Shown here one piece after another: positions 1 to 7,860 of a DNA stretch of 64,000 nucleotides. Positions within the stretch are counted from its first letter, which is position 1; every line of letters begins with the position of its first letter. The notes under the pieces are model-generated. The model worked only from the letters and a program-made list of their open reading frames with translations, had not been told where the DNA came from and did no database searches. The translations under genes and the position numbers were made by a program. Source of the stretch: Mesorhizobium sophorae. Lineage in GTDB: Bacteria; Pseudomonadota; Alphaproteobacteria; Rhizobiales; Rhizobiaceae. Location of the stretch: NCBI RefSeq assembly GCF_002270415.1, contig NZ_NNRI01000022.1, positions 992,001 to 1,056,000 on the forward strand. Direction: 5' to 3'.

Positions 1-51
1 GGCCCTGGCAAGACACCACCATGCTCCTTCAAGAGATAGGAGCAAGGCGAC

Positions 52-591
52 ATGACGCATTTCATCATCCTGCCCGGCAGCGGCGGTTCGGGCCTAGCCC
101 ACTGGCAATCGCGCTGGGAAAGCGCCAATCCGGCGATGCGGCGGTTCCAGCCCTCGAGCTGGGACCTGCCGGATTTCACCGACTGGCTGGCGGCGCTGGA
201 GGCTGCCGTGATCGAGGCGCCGGAGCCGCCGGTGCTGGTCGCGCACAGCCTGTCCTGCCTGCTGATCGCGCATTGGCAGAAGATCTCGCGGCGCCCGGTC
301 CAGGCGGCCTTGCTGGTCGGTGTTCCCGATCCGACGGCGGCCGTGTTCCCGGCTTACGGGATGGCCTTTGCCAAAATTCCCGAGGGCCGGCTGCGGTTTG
401 CCTCGCTGGTGGTGACCAGCACCAACGATCCCTATGGCGCTGCGGACTATGCCGAGGCGAGGGCGAAGCAGTGGGGCAGCGGCCTTGCCGTCATCGGCGC
501 GTTCGGCCACATCAATGCGCAGAGTGGCCTGGGCGACTGGCCGGAAGGTGTTGCGCTTCTCGACGGTCTGGTTTCGGAGGCTCGAGGCTAG
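52..591 (+). CDS. RBBP9/YdeN-family alpha/beta hydrolase
   Basis: This is a small serine hydrolase of the RBBP9/YdeN type, 179 aa, the usual length for the family. The catalytic triad is readable: Ser66 in the degenerate nucleophile elbow AHSLS, Asp126 in TNDPYG and His153 in FGHIN. There is no signal peptide, so it is probably cytoplasmic. The substrate is not known for bacterial members. The start ATG follows a purine-rich GGAGCAAGG. An overlapping longer reading frame from position 21 is only a shadow. It converges tail-to-tail with the next gene, with 2 nt between the stops. Confidence 0.85.
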   Translation: MTHFIILPGSGGSGLAHWQSRWESANPAMRRFQPSSWDLPDFTDWLAALEAAVIEAPEPPVLVAHSLSCLLIAHWQKISRRPVQAALLVGVPDPTAAVFPAYGMAFAKIPEGRLRFASLVVTSTNDPYGAADYAEARAKQWGSGLAVIGAFGHINAQSGLGDWPEGVALLDGLVSEARG

Positions 592-593
592 CG

Positions 594-1205
594 TCAGCCA
601 CCATTCACCAGGGCAAGGATGAGTTTTTGCAGATTGCCGCCCTGGCCGAGTTCGATGCGGTCGAAATCGCGGCTCGCCTGTCGCTGTGCCTGAGACAGTC
701 CGGACAGGCGCTTCGTCATCTCGGCGCGGATCTTGCTGCATTTGGGGTCGTCGGCGACGCTGAGGCCGACGGTCGCCGCTTCGATCTTGCGCACCATGTC
801 GACAATGGTTGCGCCGTGGACCTTCTCATGGGCGCTGACGCCGGCAATGAAAACCTCCCAATTCTTCTGGATTGCTGGCGGCAGTGGCGAGGAGGGACTG
901 GGCAAGGTGTAGGTGATGATGAGCTTCGGCCGTGCCGAGACCAGCACGCAGGCTCCCGCTCGCGCCTGATAGTCCCTAGTCCAGGTCAGCTTGAAATTGG
1001 TGTGGGCGATGGCGCGGGCAATGCCGACCTTCGGTCCGTTGTCGCCGATCGAGCGGTAGAGCTCCGGCCCGGACTGGCCTGATATGGCGTAGGTCTCGAC
1101 CTTCTCGACCGGCTTCCAGTCGGCATGGGCGGCGAGCGGCAAGCCCAACAGGGCGGCCAGCGACAGGCACAGACGAACACAGGCTCTCAACACCGCTCTC
1201 CGCAC
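594..1205 (-). CDS. DUF922-type exported putative Zn-protease
   Basis: The product has an N-terminal signal peptide ending near AAHA-DW and a metallopeptidase-like motif HEKVHG (HExxH) near residue 126, as in the DUF922 family of predicted zinc-dependent proteases. The open frame extends further upstream to 1481. The signal peptide begins only at the GTG at 1205 (MRRAVLRAC...), so I take that start, giving 203 aa; GTG at 1193 is an alternative. It is divergent from the next exported protein and probably acts in the periplasm. The substrate is unknown. Confidence 0.75.
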   Translation of the reverse strand: MRRAVLRACVRLCLSLAALLGLPLAAHADWKPVEKVETYAISGQSGPELYRSIGDNGPKVGIARAIAHTNFKLTWTRDYQARAGACVLVSARPKLIITYTLPSPSSPLPPAIQKNWEVFIAGVSAHEKVHGATIVDMVRKIEAATVGLSVADDPKCSKIRAEMTKRLSGLSQAQRQASRDFDRIELGQGGNLQKLILALVNGG

Positions 1206-1299
1206 AATCAGGATGGCACGCCGCGACGGGCTATGCCACGGAACCGCTTTTCCTATAGAATGCCGATGGGTGCGGCCGCAAATGCCTGAGGGGGAAGTC

Positions 1300-1788
1300 A
1301 TGAGATATCTGATCGTCGCGGGTATGGTGGCGGCCTTGCAGGCCGTACAGCCGGCGTTGGCCGCGTCCTGCGGCGGCTGGAGCGCCGAGATGGAGGAGGA
1401 CGAGGGCGGCAGCGTGCTGACCGCCTCGGTCTGCGGCGGGCCGAAAGGCGATGCGCATCTGATGCTGGCCTGTTTCGACACGCCGGTGCTGAGCTACGAC
1501 CTCGGCGCCACCGGCCAGCAACTGGAGCCCGGCATCAGCGGCCCGTTCGACTTCAAGGCCGACGGCAAGACGGTGACGAAGACGCTGCAGCTCGAAGCCA
1601 TGTACAACTACTTCGTGGTGAACCTGGCCAAAGCCGATCCGCTGCTGGATCTGCTGCGTGGGAAAGGCGATGTGCTGGTCAGCGCCGCAAAATACGGCCA
1701 GACCAGTTTCCCGCTGAAGGGCTCGAGCGCGGCCATCGGCAAGGTGCTGGCGCAGTGCGGCAAGGCTAAGGCTGGGGATGCGGATTGA
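1300..1788 (+). CDS. exported hypothetical protein
   Basis: This is a secreted protein of 162 aa that I do not recognise. It starts at ATG 1300 behind a GAGGGGGAAG ribosome site. An upstream in-frame ATG at 1213 would bury the signal peptide and is rejected. Residues 1-22 form a clear signal peptide (MRYLIVAGMVAALQ, ending PALA-A). The mature part has cysteines near both ends that could form disulfides in the periplasm. It is transcribed divergently from the DUF922 protease gene, with about 95 bp between them for both promoters. Confidence 0.75.
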   Translation: MRYLIVAGMVAALQAVQPALAASCGGWSAEMEEDEGGSVLTASVCGGPKGDAHLMLACFDTPVLSYDLGATGQQLEPGISGPFDFKADGKTVTKTLQLEAMYNYFVVNLAKADPLLDLLRGKGDVLVSAAKYGQTSFPLKGSSAAIGKVLAQCGKAKAGDAD

Positions 1789-1835
1789 TTTGCCTGCGGG
1801 ATTCGTGGAGCCTGGTCGCTGAACCTCAAACACTG

Positions 1836-1988
1836 GCGCTGCCCCCCCTCATTGTCCTGCCGGACATTTCTTCAATGCCGGCGCTTTTTCTGCGACGCTG
1901 GCGATTGGCGAAATCATTGGCGACGGCGTCCTTCTCCCCGTCACTATACGGGGAGAAGATGCCGGCAGGCAGATGAGGGGCGGCGCCA
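1836..1988. repeat. rhizobial palindromic repeat, CACTATAC subtype
   Basis: A roughly 150-bp intergenic element whose ends are inverted: a GCTGCCCCCCCTCAT-like left end matches a GATGAGGGGCGGCGCC right end. It contains the perfect palindrome around CACTATAC (CTTCTCCCCG / CGGGGAGAAG). A homologous copy, sharing the inner TTGGCGAAATCATTGGCGAC-like stretch, interrupts the phage terminase near 39.2 kb. It fits the rhizobial mosaic (RIME-like) or MITE-like repeats. Confidence 0.75.
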
Positions 1989-2065
1989 GCCCTGGCCGTT
2001 GCCCAACGTGCAACACACGCCGACGCTATCGGTATTGACAAGCCGGCCTCTGGCTCTGTTCTTTC

Positions 2066-2617
2066 ATGCCCATGATTTACGATCGCTCCCGGCTCGAGGA
2101 AGCCTTCCGTTCCAAGTCCCGGCTCAAATTCCTGTTCTTCTGGGGGCATCAGCCGTCCAGGGACGGCCGCATCACCGCGTCCTGCTTCAGCCAGTGGTGG
2201 CATGCCTCGTTCACGGTGGCTGGACGCAGCTATCCGACAGCTGAACATTGGATGATGGCCGAGAAGGCGAGGCTGTTCGGCGATGACGAGACGGCGGCGC
2301 AGATCGTGCAGGCGGGAAGCCCGAAGCAGGCGAAGCAGCTCGGCCGCCAGGTGCGCGGCTTCGACGAAGGCAGGTGGGACGCGGAGAAGCGGCGCATTGT
2401 GGGCGAGGGGAGCTTTGAGAAATTCCGGCAGAATGCGGCCCTGCGCGAATATCTGCTGTCGACCGGTGAGCAGATCCTGGTTGAAGCGAGCCCCATGGAC
2501 CGGGTGTGGGGCATTGGGCTTGCCGCCGATGACGAGAAAGCAGCCAATCCGCTTTTGTGGCGCGGCGAGAACCTGCTGGGGTTCGCCCTGATGCAGGCGC
2601 GCAATCGCCTGCGGTAA
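2066..2617 (+). CDS. NADAR family N-glycosidase (YbiA/DUF1768)
   Basis: The 183-aa product matches the NADAR/YbiA fold from end to end. It has the N-terminal FLFFWGH segment, then SQWWHASF and the TAEHWMMAEKARLF helix, followed by DRVWGIGL and NPLLWRGENLLG near the C terminus. Family members hydrolyse N-glycosidic bonds of ADP-ribose derivatives or of early riboflavin-pathway intermediates. Which substrate this one uses cannot be read from sequence. An ATG two codons later is an equally possible start. The GNAT gene follows 11 nt downstream, so the two may be co-transcribed. Confidence 0.85.
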   Translation: MPMIYDRSRLEEAFRSKSRLKFLFFWGHQPSRDGRITASCFSQWWHASFTVAGRSYPTAEHWMMAEKARLFGDDETAAQIVQAGSPKQAKQLGRQVRGFDEGRWDAEKRRIVGEGSFEKFRQNAALREYLLSTGEQILVEASPMDRVWGIGLAADDEKAANPLLWRGENLLGFALMQARNRLR

Positions 2618-2628
2618 GTCATGCAACC

Positions 2629-3081
2629 ATGATCGAATTCCGCCGAGCGCAAGCCTTCGACCTGCCTGATATCGTCGCCATGCTGGCCGACGATCCGCTG
2701 GGCGCCGGCCGTGAGGACGCCTCGCTGCCGCTTGCGCGCGGTTATGTCGATGCCTTCAATGCCATCCACGCCGATCCCAATCAGCTGCTGGCGGTGGCCG
2801 TGGACGGCGGCGAGGTGATCGGCACGTTGCAGATCACCTTTCTTGCCGGCCTCTCGCGCAAGGGCGCCTGGCGCGGGCAGATCGAGGCGGTCCGCATCGC
2901 CAGCCGCCGGCGCTCGGGCGGCATCGGCAGGCAGATGATCGAATGGGCGATCGGAGAATGCCGGGCGCGCGGCTGCAGCCTGGTCCAGCTCACCACCGAC
3001 AGGTCTCGGGCGGACGCGCACCGCTTCTATGAGGATCTCGGCTTCACCGGCAGCCATCTCGGCTACAAGAAGACCTTGTGA
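2629..3081 (+). CDS. GNAT family N-acetyltransferase
   Basis: This is a single-domain GNAT acetyltransferase of 150 aa. The acetyl-CoA-binding motif A is seen as a R-x-x-G-x-G/A-like stretch in RRRSGGIGRQMIEWA, and motif B as HRFYEDLGFTGSHLGYKK. The chosen ATG lies 11 nt after the stop of the NADAR gene; a longer upstream extension overlaps that gene and is unlikely. The acceptor substrate is unknown. The residues around the early acidic helix (IRRAQAFDLPDIVAML-like) are typical of small-molecule acetylating members. Confidence 0.85.
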   Translation: MIEFRRAQAFDLPDIVAMLADDPLGAGREDASLPLARGYVDAFNAIHADPNQLLAVAVDGGEVIGTLQITFLAGLSRKGAWRGQIEAVRIASRRRSGGIGRQMIEWAIGECRARGCSLVQLTTDRSRADAHRFYEDLGFTGSHLGYKKTL

Positions 3082-3163
3082 TGCCCGGCGTGGTTCCGGG
3101 CCGGCGGCAACTGGCGTATAGCGGAAGGCTGTCAGGCTCTATTCAAATTGCCGGGGAGAGCTA

Positions 3164-3190
3164 ATATAGGTCAGCCAGGTTGACCTATAT
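3164..3190. promoter_or_regulatory. perfect inverted repeat, probable operator
   Basis: ATATAGGTCA and TGACCTATAT form a perfect 10-bp inverted repeat with a 7-nt spacer, about 24 nt before the aminotransferase start. Its position and symmetry suggest a dimeric repressor or Lrp/GntR-type site controlling that gene. The regulator is not in the window. Confidence 0.6.
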
Positions 3191-3213
3191 CAAAATTGTC
3201 GCGGAGGCGCGCC

Positions 3214-4422
3214 TTGACCTTGATGAATCTGTTGGCTTCGCGCTCGTCGCGCATGAAGGCGTCCGAAATCCGCGAACTCCTGAAGCTGCTCGACCAGCCC
3301 GACATCATCTCGTTTGCCGGCGGCATTCCCGATCCGGCGCTGTTTCCGGCCGAGGCGATCCGCGACGCCTATGCCTCGGTGCTCGGCGGCGGCGAGGCGG
3401 GCGCGGCGCTGCAGTACCAGGTTTCGGAAGGCTATCTGCCGTTGCGGCGCTGGCTGGCCGGGCAGATGGGCAAACTCGGCGTCGCCTGCGACGAGGCCAA
3501 CGTCTTCATCACCTCCGGCTCGCAGCAGGCGCTGGATTATCTCGGCAAACTGTTCCTGTCGCCGGGCGATACCGCACTGGTGACATGGCCGACCTATCTC
3601 GGCGCGCTGCAGGCGTTCAACGCCTACGAGCCGCGCTACGACCGGCTGACGGTGGAAGGCGGCAACATGACGCCGGCGGCCTATCACGCGGCCGCCGCCG
3701 CGAATGGCGGCAAGGTCAAGTTCGCCTATCTGGTGCCGGATTTCGCCAACCCGACCGGCCAAACCTTGAACCGAAAGCAGCGCGAGGCGGTGCTCGACCT
3801 CGCCGGCGAACTCGACATCGCCGTCATCGAGGATGCCGCCTATCGCGCGCTGCGCTATGACGGCGAGGGCGTGCCGCCGATCCTGGCGCTCGACTGTGCT
3901 CGCTCCGGCTCTATCGACAAGGCGCGCACGCTCTATTGCGGCTCGTTCTCGAAGATACTCTCGCCGGGCATGCGAGTTGGCTGGGTCTGCGCGCCGCGCC
4001 ATATCGTCGAGAAGCTGGTGCTGATGAAACAGGCCTCCGACTTGCACAGCCCATCGATCAACCAGGTGGTGATGCACCGCGTCGCCGAAGCCGTATTCGA
4101 CGGCCAGGTGGAAAAGCTCATCGGCGCCTACCGCGAGCGCCGCGACGGCCTGCTCGCAGCACTTGAAGCCAACATGCCTGAAGGCGTGAGCTGGAGCCGC
4201 CCGGAAGGCGGCATGTTCGTCTGGGCTACGCTGCCAGAGGGCGCCGACGCCACGGCACTTCTGGCGCGAGCGGTGAAGGAGGCGCGCGTCGCCTTCGTGC
4301 CCGGCAGCGCGTTCTTTGCCGACGCAACCGGGCGCAATACGCTGCGGCTCTCCTTCACGCTCGCCGACCGGCGCGCGGTGAGCGAGGGCATACCGCGGCT
4401 GGCGGCCATCCTGAAGGGGTGA
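3214..4422 (+). CDS. PLP-dependent class I/II aminotransferase
   Basis: A fold-type I aminotransferase of about 402 aa, closest in pattern to 2-aminoadipate/MocR-like aminotransferases without the DNA-binding domain. It has IISFAGGIPDPALFP near the N terminus, the cofactor region FITSGSQQALD, the substrate/cofactor loop PDFANPTGQT, the Asp-containing strand VIEDAAYRALRY and the Schiff-base lysine in GSFSKILSPGMRVGW. A GGAGG at 3203 is well spaced for TTG 3214; ATG 3223 is the alternative start. A perfect palindrome just upstream suggests dedicated regulation. The amino-acid substrate is not determinable here. Confidence 0.85.
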   Translation: MTLMNLLASRSSRMKASEIRELLKLLDQPDIISFAGGIPDPALFPAEAIRDAYASVLGGGEAGAALQYQVSEGYLPLRRWLAGQMGKLGVACDEANVFITSGSQQALDYLGKLFLSPGDTALVTWPTYLGALQAFNAYEPRYDRLTVEGGNMTPAAYHAAAAANGGKVKFAYLVPDFANPTGQTLNRKQREAVLDLAGELDIAVIEDAAYRALRYDGEGVPPILALDCARSGSIDKARTLYCGSFSKILSPGMRVGWVCAPRHIVEKLVLMKQASDLHSPSINQVVMHRVAEAVFDGQVEKLIGAYRERRDGLLAALEANMPEGVSWSRPEGGMFVWATLPEGADATALLARAVKEARVAFVPGSAFFADATGRNTLRLSFTLADRRAVSEGIPRLAAILKG

Positions 4423-4440
4423 AGCCCGCGCCGGGCGCAC

Positions 4441-4695
4441 CTATGCCGCCACGTTCACCATGTGATTGAGCTTCGAAAGCCGGCTGCGAGCCAGCTTGCG
4501 GATTGGCTTTTCGAACTCTTCCTCGCCGGTTTCGACGACGAAGACCAGTGTCATGAAATCCAGCATGAATTCGTCGATAGCCGTCGCGATCTTCTGCGAT
4601 CTGCCCTTGAAGCGATGCAGCAAGGCGTTTGCTTCTTCGACATCGTCGACGCCGGCGCTGTCGACCAGCGCCTCAAGCCTCTGAAAACTGTCCAA
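4441..4695 (-). CDS. hypothetical small acidic protein
   Basis: I do not recognise this 84-aa protein. The start is the TTG at 4695, because an excellent GGAGGAA lies 6 nt upstream; the frame stays open further upstream without a better site. It is helical, rich in acidic residues, ends in a basic stretch (RKLARSRLSKLNHMVNVAA) and has no signal or membrane segment. It converges with the aminotransferase gene. Confidence 0.55.
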   Translation of the reverse strand: MDSFQRLEALVDSAGVDDVEEANALLHRFKGRSQKIATAIDEFMLDFMTLVFVVETGEEEFEKPIRKLARSRLSKLNHMVNVAA

Positions 4696-4835
4696 TTTGA
4701 TTCCTCCCAGCCGCGCCTCAAAACTTGCCTTGGCGGGGAAAGTTCCGGCGGAGAGGGGTTTTGCGAAAAGAAATCGCCTGCACGCTTGAATTTGCGTGAA
4801 TTCGACGACCCGTTGGCAATCTTTTTTGTTCGAGT

Positions 4836-4860
4836 GGAACCTCTGCGGCACATAAAAGTT
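4836..4860 (+). promoter_or_regulatory. candidate EcfG/RpoE2-type promoter
   Basis: GGAAC at 4836-4840 is followed after exactly 16 nt by AGTT at 4857-4860. The alphaproteobacterial general-stress sigma factor EcfG recognises GGAAC-N16/17-CGTT, so this differs by one base in the -10 box. The predicted start is near 4867, exactly where a run of hairpins begins. Confidence 0.5.
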
Positions 4861-4865
4861 CTCAC

Positions 4866-4950
4866 AGTGTCTGACCCCCCGTCAGACATCTGAAAGCTCG
4901 GTACCAGCTTTCCAAAGGCCCGTCGGATCCCCCTCCCGGCGGGCTTTTCC
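4866..4950 (+). ncRNA. putative stress-induced small RNA
   Basis: Three successive hairpins fill this short intergenic stretch. The first is TGTCTGAC/GTCAGACA (perfect 8 bp) around a CCCCC loop. The second is GAAAGCT/AGCTTTC (perfect 7 bp). The third is a 9-bp GCCCGTCGG/CCGGCGGGC stem with one wobble pair, followed by TTTT, which is a Rho-independent terminator. With the EcfG-like promoter placed just upstream, this fits an independent RNA of about 85 nt. No open reading frame with a ribosome site is present. Confidence 0.5.
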
Positions 4951-5073
4951 GTTTGAAGGATCGACCGCGGGCTCCATGCCCGGACGTGTGGTGGGACCTG
5001 GCGGTCGGCAAGCACCTGTGTTGACGCCACCCTGTGCGGACCTAAGTTCGCAAGCTCACAAGGAGGAATTTTC

Positions 5074-5488
5074 ATGGAACTGCATCGCGGCCGGCTTATC
5101 GATCATATCCAGTTGGTGGTGAGGGACCTCGCCGCCAGCCGGCGTTTCTACGAGGCGGTCCTGCAGGTGCTCGATGTTCCGATCGGCGGTGTCGACGACG
5201 ACTATTTCTGACGAACTGTTCGTTTCCAGCGCCGACAGTCGGGCGGCGCAGGGAAAGCTCACCGGCCGTCATCATCTCGCTTTCCAGGCAAGGGACCACG
5301 CCATGGTCGATGCGTTCTACAAGGCCGGGCTCGCAGCCGGCGGCACGGACAATGGCGCGCCGGGCGAGCGGCCCTACCATCCCGGCTACTACGCCGCCTT
5401 CCTGCTCGATCCGGACGGCAACAACATCGAGGCGGTGCATCACGGCCCGGCAAAGCGAAGCGCCGCGTCCGTGACGATCACCTTCTGA
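5074..5488 (+). pseudogene. VOC/glyoxalase-family protein, frameshifted
   Basis: A good AAGGAGGAA ribosome site precedes an ATG that opens a VOC-fold protein (LIDHIQLVVRDLAASRRFYE). The frame stops at TGA 5209 after 45 codons. The rest continues in the +2 frame: DELFVSSADS..., GRHHLAFQARD, then FLLDPDGNNIEAVHHG with the metal-ligand-like Glu at the end. Joining the frames gives a normal single VOC module of about 135 aa. A few bases appear to be missing at DDYF/DELF near 5205-5215. It could be a real mutation or a sequencing error. Confidence 0.75.
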
Positions 5489-5686
5489 GAGACTATTGGG
5501 AAATTCTACTCCGGCGGCCATCTAACGGCGTTTTCTGCGCTTCCGGTGCTCACAGACCCAAATGTCCGCGGCGCTCCGGTTCTCGAAACCTCAACCGCCA
5601 GAGCGAATTTCGAAACGGTCGCTGAGCGGCTTTCCAATCGCCGTGTATCCTCGTTTATGAGAATCTGAATCTGATCGAGGAAGCGT

Positions 5687-6304
5687 ATGAGCCCACTGTC
5701 TGAAACCGTGCCGTTTTTCAGCCAATGGGAAACGCCGGACATGACCATGGAGGTGCTCGCCGAAGGTGCTGAAGTCGCGCTGCGGCGCGATCCGCTGTGG
5801 CAAAATTCGGGGGCTGAGACACCGGACGAATACGCGGTCTGGGCCGCCAATATCTGCGGCATGGCGTGCCTGAAGATGATCCTGGCGACCCGCGGCGAGA
5901 TCGTGCCGACGCTCGAGCTCGCCAGGCGCTGCACCGCCTATGGCGGCTATGTCGTCAACGAGGGCTCGATCAAGGGGCTGATCTATGCACCCTTCGTCAG
6001 CTTCGTGCGGGAGACCTTCGGCCTGCGGGCCGAAGTGATAACCAATGTCGCGACATCGGACATTCCGGCGATCCTGGCGCGGTCGCGGTTCTTCATCGCT
6101 TCGGTCAGCAGCTGGATCCGCTGGCCCGAGCGCGAGCCGCCGGCGAAGGGAGGCCATCTGGTGCTGGTCACCGCGGCGTCGGACCAGGGTTTCCGCTTTC
6201 ACAATCCGTCCGGCCATACCAGCGCCACACAGGAGAACGCAGTGTTGGCACCGGTCGATTTCGACCGCTTCTTCGCCAATCGCGGCATTGCGGTTGCCAT
6301 TTGA
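5687..6304 (+). CDS. C39-like peptidase domain protein
   Basis: A 205-aa protein of the peptidase C39-like/papain-fold group. The catalytic Cys region is NICGMACLKMILA near residue 62. A His lies in KGGHLVLVTAA and an Asn in FRFHNPSG, giving a plausible Cys-His-Asn/Asp set. There is no signal peptide and no ABC-transporter domain, so it is a stand-alone enzyme. Stand-alone members process or bind peptides. The gene directly precedes the D-Ala-D-Ala ligase homologue by 24 nt on the same strand, so the two are probably one operon. Confidence 0.7.
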   Translation: MSPLSETVPFFSQWETPDMTMEVLAEGAEVALRRDPLWQNSGAETPDEYAVWAANICGMACLKMILATRGEIVPTLELARRCTAYGGYVVNEGSIKGLIYAPFVSFVRETFGLRAEVITNVATSDIPAILARSRFFIASVSSWIRWPEREPPAKGGHLVLVTAASDQGFRFHNPSGHTSATQENAVLAPVDFDRFFANRGIAVAI

Positions 6305-6328
6305 TTTTTTGACAGTTGAGGGATTTCG

Positions 6329-7402
6329 ATGACGGGCAAGACAAGGGTGGCCATCCTCTATGGCGGGCGTTCGGCCGAGCATGACGTGTCGCGCCTTTCG
6401 GCCGCCAATGTGCTGAAGGCAATCGACCGGACGCGCTACGAGATCGTGCCGATCGCCATTTCCAGGGACGGGAGATGGCTGCTGCAAGTTTCGTCCGTCG
6501 GCGATGCGGCAGGGGCTCCGGTGTCCGAGGACGGCGTGGAGGTCGCGCTGTTGCCCGGCGGCAAGGGCAGGCTGGTCGCCGTGTCGCGGGATGGAACGCA
6601 GCCCAACCCCGTCGATGTCGTTTTTCCCGTGCTGCACGGGCCGTTCGGCGAGGACGGTTCGGTGCAGGGCTATGCGGAAGTCGCCGATGTCGCCTATGTC
6701 GGTTGCGGCATCCTCGCCTCGGCCGCCGCCATGGACAAGGATGTCGCCAAGCGGCTGATGCGCGAAGCCGGCCTTGCCGTCGCCCGCTCCGCCACCTTGC
6801 TGGGTGGCGAGCCTGTGTCCTTCGACGACGTCAGGGCAAGGCTGGGTCTGCCGGTCTTCGTCAAGCCGGCGCGCCAGGGCTCGTCCTTCGGGGTGAGCAA
6901 GGCTGTCGACGGCGCCAGTTTCGCCGACGCTGTCGAGGCGGCTTTCCACCATGATAACAAGGTTTTGGTGGAAGAATTTGTCGAGGGACGTGAGATCGAG
7001 TGCTCGGTCCTGCAGCGGGCCAACGGCACGCTGACCGTGTCGCTGCCCGGCGAGATCATTCCGGCCGGCAAGCACGGCTTCTACACCTATGAGGCCAAAT
7101 ATCTCGATGCCGACGGCGCGGTGGTCAAGGTGCCCGCCGATGTCCCGGCCGCGGTTGCCGACATGGCACGCGACATGGCACGGCGCGCCTTCCAGGCGCT
7201 CGGCTGCGAAGCCATGGCGCGCGTCGATTTCTTCCTGCGCGCCGACGGTTCGCTGCTCGTCAACGAGGTCAACACCATTCCCGGCTTCACCGACATCTCG
7301 ATGTATGCCAAGGCGCTGGCGGCATCAGGCACAGGCTACAGCCACACCATCGACGTGCTGATCGAGCACGCGCTGGCCAGGCATGACGCGCGAACGGTCT
7401 AA
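6329..7402 (+). CDS. ddlA: D-alanine--D-alanine ligase (extra-cluster copy)
   Basis: An ATP-grasp ligase of 357 aa with the complete Ddl pattern. It has the N-terminal VAILYGGRSAEHDVS, then VFPVLHGPFGEDGS, ATP-grasp segments VFVKPARQGSSFGVSKA and VEEFVEGREIECSVL, and the C-terminal ARVDFFLRADGSLLVNEVNTIPGFT Mg-binding part. The omega-loop reads FYTYEAKYLD, the D-Ala-D-Ala type rather than the VanA type. Here it lies outside a division/cell-wall cluster and beside a C39-like peptidase, so it is probably a second copy. Either a spare cell-wall enzyme or a specialised dipeptide ligase is possible. The gene symbol is tentative. Confidence 0.8.
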   Translation: MTGKTRVAILYGGRSAEHDVSRLSAANVLKAIDRTRYEIVPIAISRDGRWLLQVSSVGDAAGAPVSEDGVEVALLPGGKGRLVAVSRDGTQPNPVDVVFPVLHGPFGEDGSVQGYAEVADVAYVGCGILASAAAMDKDVAKRLMREAGLAVARSATLLGGEPVSFDDVRARLGLPVFVKPARQGSSFGVSKAVDGASFADAVEAAFHHDNKVLVEEFVEGREIECSVLQRANGTLTVSLPGEIIPAGKHGFYTYEAKYLDADGAVVKVPADVPAAVADMARDMARRAFQALGCEAMARVDFFLRADGSLLVNEVNTIPGFTDISMYAKALAASGTGYSHTIDVLIEHALARHDARTV

Positions 7403-7452
7403 AAGCCTTCCTGAGGGAACGTTGATGCCGGCGGCCTGATTGGCCTTTACGG

Positions 7453-7487
7453 GATGTGGGGCGGCGGGTTTTCCGCCGCCCCGCATC
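7453..7487. terminator. bidirectional hairpin terminator
   Basis: A 15-bp GC-rich stem (GATGTGGGGCGGCGG / CCGCCGCCCCGCATC) separates two convergent genes. It probably ends both the ligase transcript and the DUF378 transcript. Confidence 0.65.
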
Positions 7488-7494
7488 TTACCGG

Positions 7495-7728
7495 TCACGG
7501 ATGATGATGGAGATGCCTTTCGGCATCGACTTCGCCAACCGTAAAGCTCTGGAAGCCTGGCATGAGCTGCCATATGGCCGCAAGGCCGATGATCAGATAG
7601 GCCAGGCGGGCCAGCATGGCGCCGCCAAGGACAGTGCCGATTACGTCATAGCCCGTTACACCCATGGACAGGAAGTTGAGACCGCCAAGGATGATCAGGG
7701 CGAGTGTGACGAGGTTCATGTTACGCAT
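7495..7728 (-). CDS. DUF378 small membrane protein
   Basis: A 77-aa inner-membrane protein of the DUF378 family, with two hydrophobic segments and the family signature GGLNFLSMGVTGYDVIGTVLGG near the N terminus. The C terminus is a His-rich cytoplasmic tail (ERHLHHHP). The start is supported by GGAGG five nt upstream. A perfect EcfG-type promoter sits about 45 nt upstream, so it is probably a general-stress gene. The function of the family is unknown. Confidence 0.8.
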   Translation of the reverse strand: MRNMNLVTLALIILGGLNFLSMGVTGYDVIGTVLGGAMLARLAYLIIGLAAIWQLMPGFQSFTVGEVDAERHLHHHP

Positions 7729-7771
7729 AAACGCCTCCTAAGGTTGCCTGACAAAAAGACGTCTGAAAAAA

Positions 7772-7796
7772 AACGCCTTCCGTTTCAAACGGTTCC
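7772..7796 (-). promoter_or_regulatory. EcfG/RpoE2-type promoter
   Basis: On the minus strand GGAAC (7796-7792) is followed after 16 nt by CGTT (7775-7772), an exact match to the EcfG consensus. It reads into the DUF378 gene whose ATG is at 7728. Confidence 0.65.
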
Positions 7797-7860
7797 TTCG
7801 ATCACCAAATTGTGAACGGCCGCTATTGTCCGTGAATGCAACCAGCTTACCCGACCCGGC

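Noticed and set aside
21..1082. 353-aa frame at the left end
   Set aside because: Overlaps the recognisable hydrolase and the DUF922 gene; Arg/Gly-rich shadow.
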